A model generated the notes under the pieces. It did no database searches, was not told the origin of the DNA, and saw nothing but the letters and a program-made list of their open reading frames with translations. A stretch of DNA of 64,000 nucleotides, from positions 434,001-498,000 of the forward strand of contig NZ_JBHSNF010000003.1 of NCBI RefSeq assembly GCF_042657065.1, written 5' to 3'. The position numbers and the translations under genes are program-made. This document shows positions 10,445-20,571 of the stretch, piece after piece; position 1 is the stretch's first letter, and each line of letters begins with the position of its first letter. Origin of the DNA: Rhodanobacter ginsengisoli. GTDB lineage: Bacteria > Pseudomonadota > Gammaproteobacteria > Xanthomonadales > Rhodanobacteraceae.

Positions 10445-12217
10445 ATGCGCACGCATTACTGCGGTCTTATCGATGAGTCCCTGATCGACCGGACCGTCAC
10501 CCTGTGCGGATGGGTCAATACCCTCCGCCTGCAGAGCCACGTCGCCTTCGTCGATCTGCGCGATCACGAGGGACTGGCCCAGCTGGTGATCGAGCGCGAC
10601 AACGCGCCCGCATTTGCCGTCGCCAACGAGATCGGCAACGAGTACTGCCTGCGTGTCACCGGCACGATCCGCCGGCGCGTGTCGGTCAACGACAAGCTGA
10701 AGACCGGTACGGTCGAGCTGGTGGCGGATTCGGTGGAGATTCTCAATGCGGCCCGGGACCTGCCGTTTGCGCTGCACGAGAATCCGAACGAGGACATGCG
10801 GATGACCTACCGCTACCTCGACCTGCGCCGCCCGGAGATGCAGGCGATGATGCGCAAGCGCATCAAGCTGGTGCAGACACTGCGCCGCTACCTCGACGAG
10901 CGCGGCTTCCAGGACGTCGAGACGCCGATCCTGACCAAGGCGACGCCCGAGGGCGCGCGTGACTACCTTGTGCCCAGCCGCGTGCATCCGGGCCAGTTCT
11001 ACGCGCTGCCGCAGTCGCCGCAGCTGTTCAAGCAGATCCTGATGGTGGCCGGCTTCGACCGCTACTACCAGATCGCGCGATGCTTCCGCGACGAGGATCT
11101 GCGCGCGGATCGCCAACCGGAATTCACCCAGCTCGACCTCGAGTTCGCCTTCGTCGAGGAGAAGGACGTGCAGGACTTCGTGGAGGAGCTGATCCGCCAC
11201 GTGTTCCGCGAGGTGCAGGGCGTCGAGCTGGATGCGAGCTTCCCGCGCATGACCTGGGCCGAGGCGATGCGCCGCTTCGGTTCGGACAAGCCGGACCTGC
11301 GCATCGCGCTGGAGCTGGTCGATATTGCCGACGCGGTGAAGCACGTGGAGTTCAAGGTGTTTTCCGGCCCCGCCAACGAGCCCTCGGGCCGCGTCGCCGC
11401 GCTGTGTGTGCCCGGTGGCGGCACGCTGAGCCGCAAGGACATCGACGGGCTGACCGAATACGTCTCGCGTTACGGTGCGAAGGGCCTGGCCTGGCTGAAG
11501 GTCGAGGACCTGGCCAAGGGGCGCGACGGGATCAATTCGCCGGTGGCGAAGTTCCTCGACGACGCGGCGCTGGACGGCGTGCTGAAGGCGACCGCCGCGC
11601 AGAGTGGCGACATCGTGTTCTTCGGCGCCGGCAACTGGAAGACGGTCACCGACTTCATGGGTGCGTTGCGCCTGAAGGTCGGCAAGGATCGCGGCCTGCT
11701 CGAGGACAGCTGGAAGCCGTTGTGGGTCACCGATTTTCCGATGTTCGAATACGACGCCGAGGAACAGCGTTTCGTGGCGCTGCATCACCCGTTCACCGCA
11801 CCGAGGGTGGACGACGCCGCCCAGCTGCGTGCCGATCCGCACAACGCGGTCAGCCGCGGCTATGACATGGTGCTCAACGGCAACGAGATCGGCGGCGGTT
11901 CGATCCGTATCCATCGCCCGGACATGCAGAGCACGGTGTTCGAGTTGCTCGGCATCAGCGCGGAAGAGGCGGAGATGAAGTTCGGCTTCCTGCTGAAGGC
12001 GCTGAAGTTCGGCGCACCGCCGCACGGCGGGCTGGCCTTCGGCATCGATCGCATCGCCGCGCTGATGGCCGGTACCGAGTCGATTCGCGACGTGATCGCC
12101 TTCCCCAAGACCACCAGCGCGCAGGATCTGATGACCGACGCACCGTCGACGGTCGCTGCAGCGCAGTTGAAAGAGCTGCATGTGCAGGTTCGTTCCACCG
12201 AGGTGCCGGGCGCCTGA
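10445..12217 (+). CDS. aspS: Aspartyl-tRNA synthetase
   Basis: Class II synthetase that charges tRNA-Asp; 590 residues is the normal bacterial-type length. The chain starts with MRTHYCGLIDESLIDRTVTL, then the OB-fold anticodon domain (1-110), class II motif 2 FRDEDLRADRQPEFTQLD (about 215-235), the bacterial GAD insertion (about 290-420), and motif 3 GLAFGIDRIAALMAG (about 530). The ATG at 10445 matches the conserved start; the same frame continues upstream through the DUF3011 gene and should not be called. Whether it is discriminating, or also charges tRNA-Asn, cannot be told from this window. Confidence 0.96.
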   Translation: MRTHYCGLIDESLIDRTVTLCGWVNTLRLQSHVAFVDLRDHEGLAQLVIERDNAPAFAVANEIGNEYCLRVTGTIRRRVSVNDKLKTGTVELVADSVEILNAARDLPFALHENPNEDMRMTYRYLDLRRPEMQAMMRKRIKLVQTLRRYLDERGFQDVETPILTKATPEGARDYLVPSRVHPGQFYALPQSPQLFKQILMVAGFDRYYQIARCFRDEDLRADRQPEFTQLDLEFAFVEEKDVQDFVEELIRHVFREVQGVELDASFPRMTWAEAMRRFGSDKPDLRIALELVDIADAVKHVEFKVFSGPANEPSGRVAALCVPGGGTLSRKDIDGLTEYVSRYGAKGLAWLKVEDLAKGRDGINSPVAKFLDDAALDGVLKATAAQSGDIVFFGAGNWKTVTDFMGALRLKVGKDRGLLEDSWKPLWVTDFPMFEYDAEEQRFVALHHPFTAPRVDDAAQLRADPHNAVSRGYDMVLNGNEIGGGSIRIHRPDMQSTVFELLGISAEEAEMKFGFLLKALKFGAPPHGGLAFGIDRIAALMAGTESIRDVIAFPKTTSAQDLMTDAPSTVAAAQLKELHVQVRSTEVPGA

Positions 12218-12323
12218 GTACGCGCTCCGGGACGTCAGCCGTTGATGTCGACCCGGTCGGCATGGCGGCGGCCTGCGCCGGTGTCATGATGTTCCCGATG
12301 TATCAGGTCGCTTGCTTGAAATC

Positions 12324-12974
12324 ATGCCCGAACACGTAATCCTGCTGCACGGCCTGTGGATGCGCGGCTTCGCGCTGGCCATGCTGCATCGGCGCCTGAT
12401 GGAGGCGGGCTTCGGCGTGCGCCGGTTCGACTATCTCAGCGTAGCGGCCACCCAGCAGAGCATCCTGGATCGTCTGCGCGCGCAGATGGTCGAGCTGGCC
12501 GCGGGCGACGGTATCGTGCATCTGGTCGGTCACAGCCTCGGCGGCCTGCTGGCGCTGCGTGCCTGTCTGAATGCCGACGGATTGCCGCCGGGCCGCATCG
12601 TGTGTCTCGGCTCGCCGCTCAAGGGCAGCGCGGCAGCTCGCGGCTTTGCCGGCTGGGGCCGCGGCGGCGAGGTGTTGCTGGGACACAACCGCGAGTTGCT
12701 GGAGCAGGGCTTCGAGCGCTGGGAGGGGCCGCGCGAGGTCGGCATGATCGCCGGCTGCATGCCGTTGGGCCTCGGTTCGGTGCTGGGTCATTTCGAGGGC
12801 CAGCATGACGGTACCGTGGCGGTGGAGGAGACCCGTCTGGCGGGTCTGGCCGATCATTGCGTGGTCGAGGCGAATCACACCGGGCTGCTGTTTTCGCAGG
12901 ATGTGGCGCAGCGGGTGGCGTGGTTTCTCCGGCATGGCCACTTCAGGCCGGTGCCGGGCGACGCCGCCAGCTGA
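12324..12974 (+). CDS. Alpha/beta hydrolase, lipase/acyltransferase-like
   Basis: 216-residue single-domain hydrolase. It opens with EHVILLHGLWMRGFAL (oxyanion-hole HG motif), has the nucleophile elbow VGHSLGGLLAL (Ser about 73), an LGSPLKGS loop typical of esterases close to LipA/PGAP1-like proteins, and likely acid and base residues in HDGTVAVEET and NHTGLLFS. No signal peptide or membrane segment is evident, so it is probably cytoplasmic. The ATG at 12324 is preferred to the TTG at 12312, although neither has a clear ribosome site. Substrate unknown. It lies between aspS and yebC in the same direction. Confidence 0.8.
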   Translation: MPEHVILLHGLWMRGFALAMLHRRLMEAGFGVRRFDYLSVAATQQSILDRLRAQMVELAAGDGIVHLVGHSLGGLLALRACLNADGLPPGRIVCLGSPLKGSAAARGFAGWGRGGEVLLGHNRELLEQGFERWEGPREVGMIAGCMPLGLGSVLGHFEGQHDGTVAVEETRLAGLADHCVVEANHTGLLFSQDVAQRVAWFLRHGHFRPVPGDAAS

Positions 12975-13018
12975 TCCCGGCGCCGATGGGCGGAACCGGC
13001 ACGGCGGCTGAAATCAGG

Positions 13019-13024
13019 TAAAAT
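13019..13024 (+). promoter_or_regulatory. Candidate -10 box before yebC
   Basis: TAAAAT followed by TCCCGGCTTGTCC, near-identical to the blocks before aspS, tRNA-Lys and glyA. It lies 39 bases before the yebC ATG. No convincing -35 box. Confidence 0.4.
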
Positions 13025-13062
13025 TCCCGGCTTGTCCATCGGATCCAAGTGCAGGCAATGTC

Positions 13063-13797
13063 ATGGGTAGAGGCCCGTCCATCGAAGGTCGCAAGAACGC
13101 CGAAGACGCCAAGCGCGCCAAGGTGTTCACCAAGCTGATTCGCGAAATCACCGTGGCAACCCGTGCGGGGGTGGCCGATCCGGCCAGCAATTCGCGGCTG
13201 CGCGCGGCGATCGACAAGGCGCTGTCGGCGAACATGACCCGCGACACCATCGACCGTGCGGTCAAGCGTGGCTCGGGTGCCGATGGCGGCGCCGACATGC
13301 AGGAGTTGCGCTACGAGGGCTATGGCCCGGCCGGCATCGCATTGATCATCGAGACCTTCACCGACAACCCGGTCCGCACGGTGGCCGAGGTGCGCCATGC
13401 GTTGAGCAAGCATGGCGGCAATCTCGGCACCAGCGGCTCGGTGGCGTTCCAGTTCAATCGCTGCGGCGAGCTGGTGTTCGCCACCGCCGGTGATGCGGCG
13501 GCCGAGGAGAAGGTGCTGGAGGCAGCCCTCGAGGCCGGTGCCGACGACGTCGTCAATGAGCATGGCGAGAGCACCGTGCTGTGCACGCCGGAAAATTTCG
13601 AGGCGGTGCAGCAGGCCCTGATCGACGCCGGATTGAGTGCCGTGCACGCCGGCGTGGTGATGCGTCCGAACAACCGGGTCGAGGTTCCGGAGGACGCGCT
13701 CGAGGCACTGCTGGATCTGCTCGAGAAGCTCGATGCGCTGGACGATGTGAGCGAGGTGTCGCACAACGCCCTGCTGCCGGCCGAGGTTGCCGAATAA
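13063..13797 (+). CDS. yebC: YebC/TACO1-family protein
   Basis: 244-residue member of the YebC/PmpR family. It begins MGRGPSIEGRKNAEDAKRAK, has the acidic AEEKVLEAALEAGADDV core, and ends in the usual DALEALLDLLEKLDALDDVSEVSHN helix. The family was first annotated as transcriptional regulators; mitochondrial TACO1 and later bacterial work point to a role in translation. It sits just ahead of ruvC, as in E. coli and xanthomonads, and may share its transcript (35-base gap). Confidence 0.95.
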   Translation: MGRGPSIEGRKNAEDAKRAKVFTKLIREITVATRAGVADPASNSRLRAAIDKALSANMTRDTIDRAVKRGSGADGGADMQELRYEGYGPAGIALIIETFTDNPVRTVAEVRHALSKHGGNLGTSGSVAFQFNRCGELVFATAGDAAAEEKVLEAALEAGADDVVNEHGESTVLCTPENFEAVQQALIDAGLSAVHAGVVMRPNNRVEVPEDALEALLDLLEKLDALDDVSEVSHNALLPAEVAE

Positions 13798-13832
13798 GTC
13801 GGAGGCCTCGTGCCCTCCGCTTCGCATCAGCG

Positions 13833-14354
13833 ATGACCCGCATTCTTGGCATTGACCCGGGCAGTCAGCGTACCGGCGTCGGCATCATCGACGTCGACGA
13901 CGCGGGCAAGTTGACCCATGTCTTCCACTCGGCGCTGGTGGTGGCCGGTGAGGCCAGCTTCCCGCTGCGCCTGAAACGCATCTTTGACGAGCTGTGTGAC
14001 ATCATCGCCACCCATCGGCCGGCCGAGTGCGGAATCGAGCGCGTGTTCATGGCGCGCAACCCCGATTCGGCGTTGAAGCTGGGCCAGGCACGCGGCGCCG
14101 CGATCTGCGCGGTGGTCAGTCAGGGGATCGTGGTGCACGAGTACGCAGCAACCGAAGTGAAGCAATCCGTGGTCGGCAGCGGGCGCAGCGACAAGACCCA
14201 GGTACAGCACATGATCGGCGTGCTGCTGGGTCTCAAGGGGCCGCTGCAGGCCGATGCGGCCGATGCGCTGGCGATCGCGGTGACCCATGCGCACACCCGT
14301 GCCAGCCTGGCCCGGGTCGGCATTCCGCGCTCGGCCTGGAGGCGGCGCCGATGA
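13833..14354 (+). CDS. ruvC: Holliday junction resolvase RuvC
   Basis: Endonuclease that cuts Holliday junctions moved by RuvAB. The 173-residue protein has the RNase H-like fold with catalytic acids at Asp8 (ILGIDPGSQRTG), Glu in ECGIERVF (about 69) and the C-terminal AADALAIAVTHAH pair. The ATG at 13833 gives the conserved MTRILGIDPG start. The stop overlaps the ruvA start by four bases (ATGA), so the two are translationally coupled. Confidence 0.95.
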   Translation: MTRILGIDPGSQRTGVGIIDVDDAGKLTHVFHSALVVAGEASFPLRLKRIFDELCDIIATHRPAECGIERVFMARNPDSALKLGQARGAAICAVVSQGIVVHEYAATEVKQSVVGSGRSDKTQVQHMIGVLLGLKGPLQADAADALAIAVTHAHTRASLARVGIPRSAWRRRR

Positions 14355-14947
14355 TCGGGCGACTGCGCGGCATCCTGGTCTCCAAGCAGCCGCCGGCCTT
14401 GCTGGTCGAAGTCGCCGGCGTCGGTTACGAAGTCGAAGCGCCGATGTCGACCATCTACGACCTCCCCGGCGTGGGCAAGGAAGTGATCCTGCTGATCCAC
14501 CACGCGGTGAAGGAAGACAGCGTGGCGCTGTACGGTTTCCTGCACGAGAGCGAGCGGGTGCTGTTCCGCAACCTGCTGAAGGTCAGCGGGATCGGCGCGA
14601 AGATCGCGCTGGCCGTGCTGTCCGGCGTGTCCACCGACCATTTTGCGCGACTGGTACACGCCGGCGACGTGGTCGCGCTGACCAAGATTCCCGGCATCGG
14701 CAAGAAGACCGCCGAGCGCATCGTGGTGGAGTTGCGCGATCGCCTAGACGGCATGTCCGGCCTTCCCGGCAGCTCGATGCAGGGGGCCGGGGCGCCGCTG
14801 GACGCGTCCGGTGAAGCCACCGTGGCCTTGCAGCAACTGGGCTACAAGCCGGCCGAGGTGAGCCGGCTGGTGCAGAAGGTCGCGGCCGAAGGCGACGACG
14901 CCGAAACCATCATTCGCAAGGCGCTGCGCGCCGCACTCGGCAGCTAG
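14351..14947 (+). CDS. ruvA: Holliday junction DNA helicase RuvA
   Basis: Junction-recognition subunit of the RuvAB branch-migration motor. 198 residues: N-terminal OB fold (MIGRLRGILVSKQPPALLVEVAGVGYEV), two helix-hairpin-helix motifs (LLKVSGIGAKIAL and LTKIPGIGKKTAERIV), and the C-terminal domain that binds RuvB (ATVALQQLGYKPAEVSRLVQKV). The ATG at 14351 overlaps the ruvC stop. RuvB is separated from it here by kup. Confidence 0.96.
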   Translation: MIGRLRGILVSKQPPALLVEVAGVGYEVEAPMSTIYDLPGVGKEVILLIHHAVKEDSVALYGFLHESERVLFRNLLKVSGIGAKIALAVLSGVSTDHFARLVHAGDVVALTKIPGIGKKTAERIVVELRDRLDGMSGLPGSSMQGAGAPLDASGEATVALQQLGYKPAEVSRLVQKVAAEGDDAETIIRKALRAALGS

Positions 14948-14962
14948 GCAGCCAGGATATCC

Positions 14963-16894
14963 ATGAACGAGCAAGCGCATAAGCAGGCATCATCGCCGGC
15001 CACCGGTGAGACCGGGAACGGCCATGGTGCGCGATCGACCCTGATTCTGGGCGCGATCGGCATCGTGTTCGGCGACATCGGCACCAGTCCGCTGTACACC
15101 ATGCACGAGACGTTTCTTCCCGAGCACGGCCTGCACCCGCGTCCGAGCACGGTGCTGGGGATTCTTTCGCTGATCACCTGGTCGTTGATCATGGTGGTGG
15201 CGGTCAAGTACGTCAGCCTGGTCATGCGTGCCGACAACAAGGGCGAGGGCGGCATCATGGCGCTGATGACGCTGGCCCAGCGCGCCAGCGGCAAGTCGCT
15301 GGGCATGCGTCGTGCGGTGATGTTCATGGCCCTGCTGGGGGCGGCGCTGTTCTTCGGCGACGGGGTCATCACGCCGTCGATCTCGGTGCTCTCTGCCGTC
15401 GAGGGCCTGAAGGTGGCGGCACCGGGCCTGGAACACTGGGTGGTGCCGATCACCGTGCTGGTGCTGCTTGGTCTGTTCTGGCTGCAGCGCCACGGCACGG
15501 CCAAGGTCGGCGCGATCTTCGGCCCGGTGATGGTGCTGTGGTTTCTGGCGCTGGGCGTGATCGGCGTGTGGAACATCATCCAGGCGCCGGGTGTGCTGTA
15601 CGCGCTCAATCCCTGGTACGCCGTGCAGTTCTTCATGACCCACGGCAGTACCTCGATACTGGCGCTGGGCTCGGTGGTGCTGTGCGTGACCGGGGCCGAG
15701 GCGCTGTACACCGACATGGGGCATTTCGGCCGTTTTCCGATTCGCACGGCCTGGTTCTTCTTCGTGATGCCGGCGCTGCTGCTGAACTACTACGGCCAGG
15801 GTGGGCTGCTGCTGGTGCATCCCGAGGCGATCGCCAACCCGTTCTACCATTCGGTGCCGACCTGGGCGCTGTACCCGATGATCGGCCTGGCTACCCTGTC
15901 GACGGTGATCGCGTCGCAGGCGGTGATCTCCGGCGCCTTCACGGTGACCCGCCAGGCGATCCAGCTGGGTTTCCTGCCGCGCATGGAGGTGATCCATACC
16001 TCGCGCGAGGCGATCGGGCAGATTTTCCTGCCGTGGGTCAATCGCGCGTTGATGGTCACGGTGATCGCCACCGTGGTCGGCTTCGGTTCGTCCAACGCGC
16101 TGGCCGGCGCCTACGGCATCGCGGTGACCGGCACCATGGCGATCGACACCGTGCTGGTGATGATCGTGGCCAGGCGCATGTGGCAATGGAACCGTGCACT
16201 GGTGATCGGCCTGGGCCTGGTGCTGCTGAGCATCGACCTGAGCTATTTCGGCGCCAACACCCTGAAGATCCTGCAGGGTGGCTGGTTCCCGCTGGTGCTC
16301 GGCCTGCTGATGTTCGCCGTGATGACCACCTGGCGCCGCGGCCGCGAACTGGTCGTGCGCGAGATCAAGCAGGGCGGGCTGGCGCTGGCGCCTTTCATCG
16401 AGAACATGACCGAGCATCCGCCGCTGCGGGTGCCCGGTACGGCGATCTTCCTCACCGCCAACCTCAGCGCGGTGCCGCATGCCCTGCTGCACAATCTCAA
16501 GCACAACAAGGTGCTGCACGAGCGCAACGTACTGCTGACCGTGGCCATTCTGGAGACGCCGGTGGCCGAGGCGGACGAGCGCATCCAGCTCACCGCGCTG
16601 ACGCCGTCCACCGACGATTTCTACGCGCTCGAACTGCGCTTCGGTTTTGCCGAGGATCCGAACATCCCGCTGGCGCTGTCGCAATGTTCGAGCGAGGGTA
16701 TCCAGTTCGACATGATGAACACCACGTTCTTCCTCTCGCGCGAAAGCATCGTTGCCGATGCGCGGCGTCCGGGCATGGCGCTGTGGCGCGACAAGCTGTT
16801 CGCCTTCATGTCGCGCAATGCGCTGCCGGCCACGGCGTTCTTCCAGATTCCCGGCAACCGGCTGATCGAGCTGGGTGCGCAGGTGGAGATATAG
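14963..16894 (+). CDS. kup: Low-affinity potassium transporter Kup
   Basis: 643-residue K+ uptake permease of the KUP/HAK family, acting with protons across the inner membrane. The family start GAIGIVFGDIGTSPLYTMHETF follows a 25-residue cytoplasmic lead; about 12 hydrophobic segments fill residues 28-460, with GEGGIMALMTLAQR and FFGDGVITPSISVLSAVEG as further marks. The soluble C-terminal domain (about 465-643) ends LIELGAQVEI. It sits 15 bases after ruvA and before ruvB, inside the otherwise continuous ruvCAB set, and may be co-transcribed. A dispersed inverted repeat follows the stop. Confidence 0.95.
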   Translation: MNEQAHKQASSPATGETGNGHGARSTLILGAIGIVFGDIGTSPLYTMHETFLPEHGLHPRPSTVLGILSLITWSLIMVVAVKYVSLVMRADNKGEGGIMALMTLAQRASGKSLGMRRAVMFMALLGAALFFGDGVITPSISVLSAVEGLKVAAPGLEHWVVPITVLVLLGLFWLQRHGTAKVGAIFGPVMVLWFLALGVIGVWNIIQAPGVLYALNPWYAVQFFMTHGSTSILALGSVVLCVTGAEALYTDMGHFGRFPIRTAWFFFVMPALLLNYYGQGGLLLVHPEAIANPFYHSVPTWALYPMIGLATLSTVIASQAVISGAFTVTRQAIQLGFLPRMEVIHTSREAIGQIFLPWVNRALMVTVIATVVGFGSSNALAGAYGIAVTGTMAIDTVLVMIVARRMWQWNRALVIGLGLVLLSIDLSYFGANTLKILQGGWFPLVLGLLMFAVMTTWRRGRELVVREIKQGGLALAPFIENMTEHPPLRVPGTAIFLTANLSAVPHALLHNLKHNKVLHERNVLLTVAILETPVAEADERIQLTALTPSTDDFYALELRFGFAEDPNIPLALSQCSSEGIQFDMMNTTFFLSRESIVADARRPGMALWRDKLFAFMSRNALPATAFFQIPGNRLIELGAQVEI

Positions 16895-16895
16895 G

Positions 16896-16971
16896 AATGA
16901 GTGTGGAGAAGTGAGAAATGAGTAAATGCGGCAAGGCCGACTCGCTGCTCACTCCTCTCCGCTCGTTTCTG
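16896..16971. repeat. Intergenic inverted-repeat element, copy 1 (kup|ruvB)
   Basis: Left arm contains GAATGAGTG and GAGAAGTGAGAAATGAG; right arm contains CTCGCTGCTCACTCCTCTCC and GCTCGTTTCTG, its imperfect reverse complement. About 15 bases separate the arms. It begins two bases after the kup stop and ends 16 bases before the ruvB ATG. It belongs to the six-copy family of this window. Confidence 0.85.
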
Positions 16972-16987
16972 CGGCCATAATGCCGGC

Positions 16988-18029
<1,042 letters not shown>

Positions 18030-18037
<8 letters not shown>

Positions 18038-18449
18038 GCCCGTGCCCGTGCTGCCTTTCAGCTGGCCGGTTCGGGTGTACTGGGAAGACACCGACGCCGG
18101 CGGGGTGGTCTATCACGCCGGCTACCTGCGCTTCATGGAACGCGCCCGCAGCGAGTGGATGCGGGCGCTCGGCGTCGACCAGCTGGCGTTCAAGCAGGCG
18201 ACCGGCCTGGCCTTCATGGTGCGCGACATGCAGATCGACTTCCTCAAGCCAGCCCTGCTGGATGATGAACTGTCGGTAACGGTCGAAGTCAAAGAACGGC
18301 GCGCAGCCAGTATCCTGTTCACCCAGACGATCACGAAGATGGATGGCTGCTGCCTGGTTCGCGCCAGCGTGCGGGTGGCCTGCGTGGATATCCGGCGCAT
18401 GCGTCCGGCACCGATTCCGACCGATCTGATTCCAGAACCCGCACCCTAG
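18030..18449 (+). CDS. ybgC: Tol-Pal associated acyl-CoA thioesterase YbgC
   Basis: 139-residue hot-dog-fold thioesterase, hydrolysing acyl-CoA; in E. coli it is linked to acyl carrier protein and phospholipid synthesis. Marks are VYWEDTDAGGVVYHAGYLRFMERARSEWM (catalytic Asp in EDTDAGG and the YHA-x-YL-x-F-M-E-RAR motif), FMVRDMQIDFLKPALLDDELSV. The ATG at 18030 overlaps ruvB. It is the first gene of the conserved ybgC-tolQ-tolR-tolA-tolB-pal-cpoB cluster. Confidence 0.92.
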
Positions 18450-18483
18450 ACAACCAAGCCGACTGGCGGAGAACCTTCAAGCA

Positions 18484-19170
18484 ATGAATGGTGGACTGAA
18501 CATTTTCTCGCTGATCGCGGATTCGAGCATTCCAGTGCAACTGGTGCTGCTGGTGTTGCTGGTATTCTCGTTCCTGTCCTGGGTGATCATCATCCGCAAG
18601 TACACCCAGACCAAGGCGGCGCTGGAAGACGCCGAGGCGTTCGAGGAACGCTTCTGGTCCGGCGGCGATCTGGCCCAGCTGTTCCGCGAGGTCAGCAATC
18701 GCGAGGCCAACAATGGCGGCATCGAGAACATCTTCGAGTCGGGCTTCCGCGAGTTCGCGCGCCAGCGCCAGCGCAAGACGCATGACACGCGCAGCGTCAT
18801 CGAGGGTTCCGAGCGCGCGATGCAGGTTGCCGGCACGCGCGAGATCGGACTGCTCGAGCGCAACCTGGAGTTCCTCGCCAACGTCGGTTCGATCAGTCCC
18901 TACGTGGGCCTGTTCGGTACGGTGTGGGGCATCATGGGCGCGTTCCAGGGCCTGGGCGAGATGAAGGACGTGACCATCGCGGTGGTCGCGCCGCACATCT
19001 CCGAGGCCCTGATCGCCACCGCGATGGGCCTGTTCGCGGCGATCCCGGCGCAGTGGGCGTACAACCGCTACGCGACCAAGGTCGAGCGCATCGCCTCGCG
19101 CTACGACGTGTTCCAGGAAGAGTTCTCCTCGGTGCTGCAGCGGCAGATCCAGACCGACGACGTCGCCTGA
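18484..19170 (+). CDS. tolQ: TolQ, proton-channel subunit of Tol-Pal
   Basis: 228-residue inner-membrane protein of the MotA/TolQ/ExbB family. It has three transmembrane segments (about 17-40, 136-160 and 169-195) with SPYVGLFGTVWGIMGAFQGLGEMKDVTIAVVAPHISEALIATAMGLFAAIPAQWAYN split over segments two and three. TolQ and TolR use the proton gradient to drive TolA during cell division and keep the outer membrane intact. It starts 34 bases after ybgC. Confidence 0.96.
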   Translation: MNGGLNIFSLIADSSIPVQLVLLVLLVFSFLSWVIIIRKYTQTKAALEDAEAFEERFWSGGDLAQLFREVSNREANNGGIENIFESGFREFARQRQRKTHDTRSVIEGSERAMQVAGTREIGLLERNLEFLANVGSISPYVGLFGTVWGIMGAFQGLGEMKDVTIAVVAPHISEALIATAMGLFAAIPAQWAYNRYATKVERIASRYDVFQEEFSSVLQRQIQTDDVA

Positions 19171-19184
19171 GCGGAGCAGCAGCC

Positions 19185-19623
<439 letters not shown>

Positions 19624-19637
<14 letters not shown>

Positions 19638-20571
19638 GGCGACACCGAAGGCGGTCGTACTTTCCGCCATCCTGCACATCGGCATCGTGGGCTTCCTGTT
19701 CCTCGCGATCCTGCCGTGCTCGAGCTACGAGCATGTCTTCGATGCGCTGGGCCTGCCCAGCTGGATGAACCCGATCACCTGTTCGAGGCCGCTGGAGCTG
19801 CAGGGACCGATCATCGAGGCGACCCTGATCGGCCCCACCGGCAGCCCGCCGCCGAAGGCGGTCAAGGTCAAGCCGGTGCCCAACAGCGTGCCGCCGCCGC
19901 CCACGGTGCCGCCGCCCCCCACACCGCCGACGCCGGAGAAGCCGGTGGTGAAGACGTTGCCGCCGCCACCCGTGCATCCGGACGTGGTGGACCAGGAGAA
20001 GGTGGTCGCCGACGCCATGCAGAAGGCCGAGGACGCCAAGAAACTGCAGGAGGAGAAGGAACGCCAGCGCCAGTCCGAACTCGACGCGCAGGTGGCGAAG
20101 AAGAAGGAGGAGGAGAAGAAGAAGCTCGACGCGCTGTTTGCCAAGCTGGACGCCGCTTCGCTCCAGACCAAGAAGCTGGACAGCAAGGCCCGGCAGGCCA
20201 AACAGCAGATGGAGGACCTGAAGAACGCGCAGGACGACGGTCAGCCCGACCTGCCCGCCGCGGCGCAGCGCCAGACCGGCAACAACAGCCAGAACAGCAG
20301 CCTGGCCGATGAGTACGCTGCGGCCATTCAGAATGCGGTCACACCGAACTGGCTGCGGCCGGATAACATGCCGAGTGTTCCGTGTCAGGTGCATATCGTG
20401 CAGTCACCTGGTGGTGACGTGATGAGTGCCACCGTCGATTCCAGTTGTCCCTACGACGATGCCGGCCGGCGTTCGGTCGAAAATGCGGTGTTGCGTACCA
20501 AGACCTTGCCCTACAAGGGCTTCGAAAGTGTGTTCCAGCGCCACCTTACCTTCACCTTCAGGCCGCAATGA
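19624..20571 (+). CDS. tolA: TolA, periplasm-spanning force transmitter
   Basis: 315-residue protein. One N-terminal transmembrane helix (about 10-32), a proline-rich region (about 78-120, PPPPTVPPPPTPPTPEKP), a long Lys/Glu/Ala helical stretch (about 125-205) spanning the periplasm, and a C-terminal TolA domain (about 225-315; YAAAIQNAVTPNWLRPDNM, PCQVHIVQSPGGDVMSATVDSSCPYDDAGRRSVENAV) with a likely disulfide. It links TolQR in the inner membrane to TolB/Pal. The start overlaps tolR and the stop overlaps tolB by four bases. Confidence 0.93.

Noticed and set aside
19978..20250. Lys/Glu/Ala-rich tract in tolA as a possible sequence repeat or recombination hot spot
   Set aside because: It is the normal long helix of TolA that spans the periplasm.
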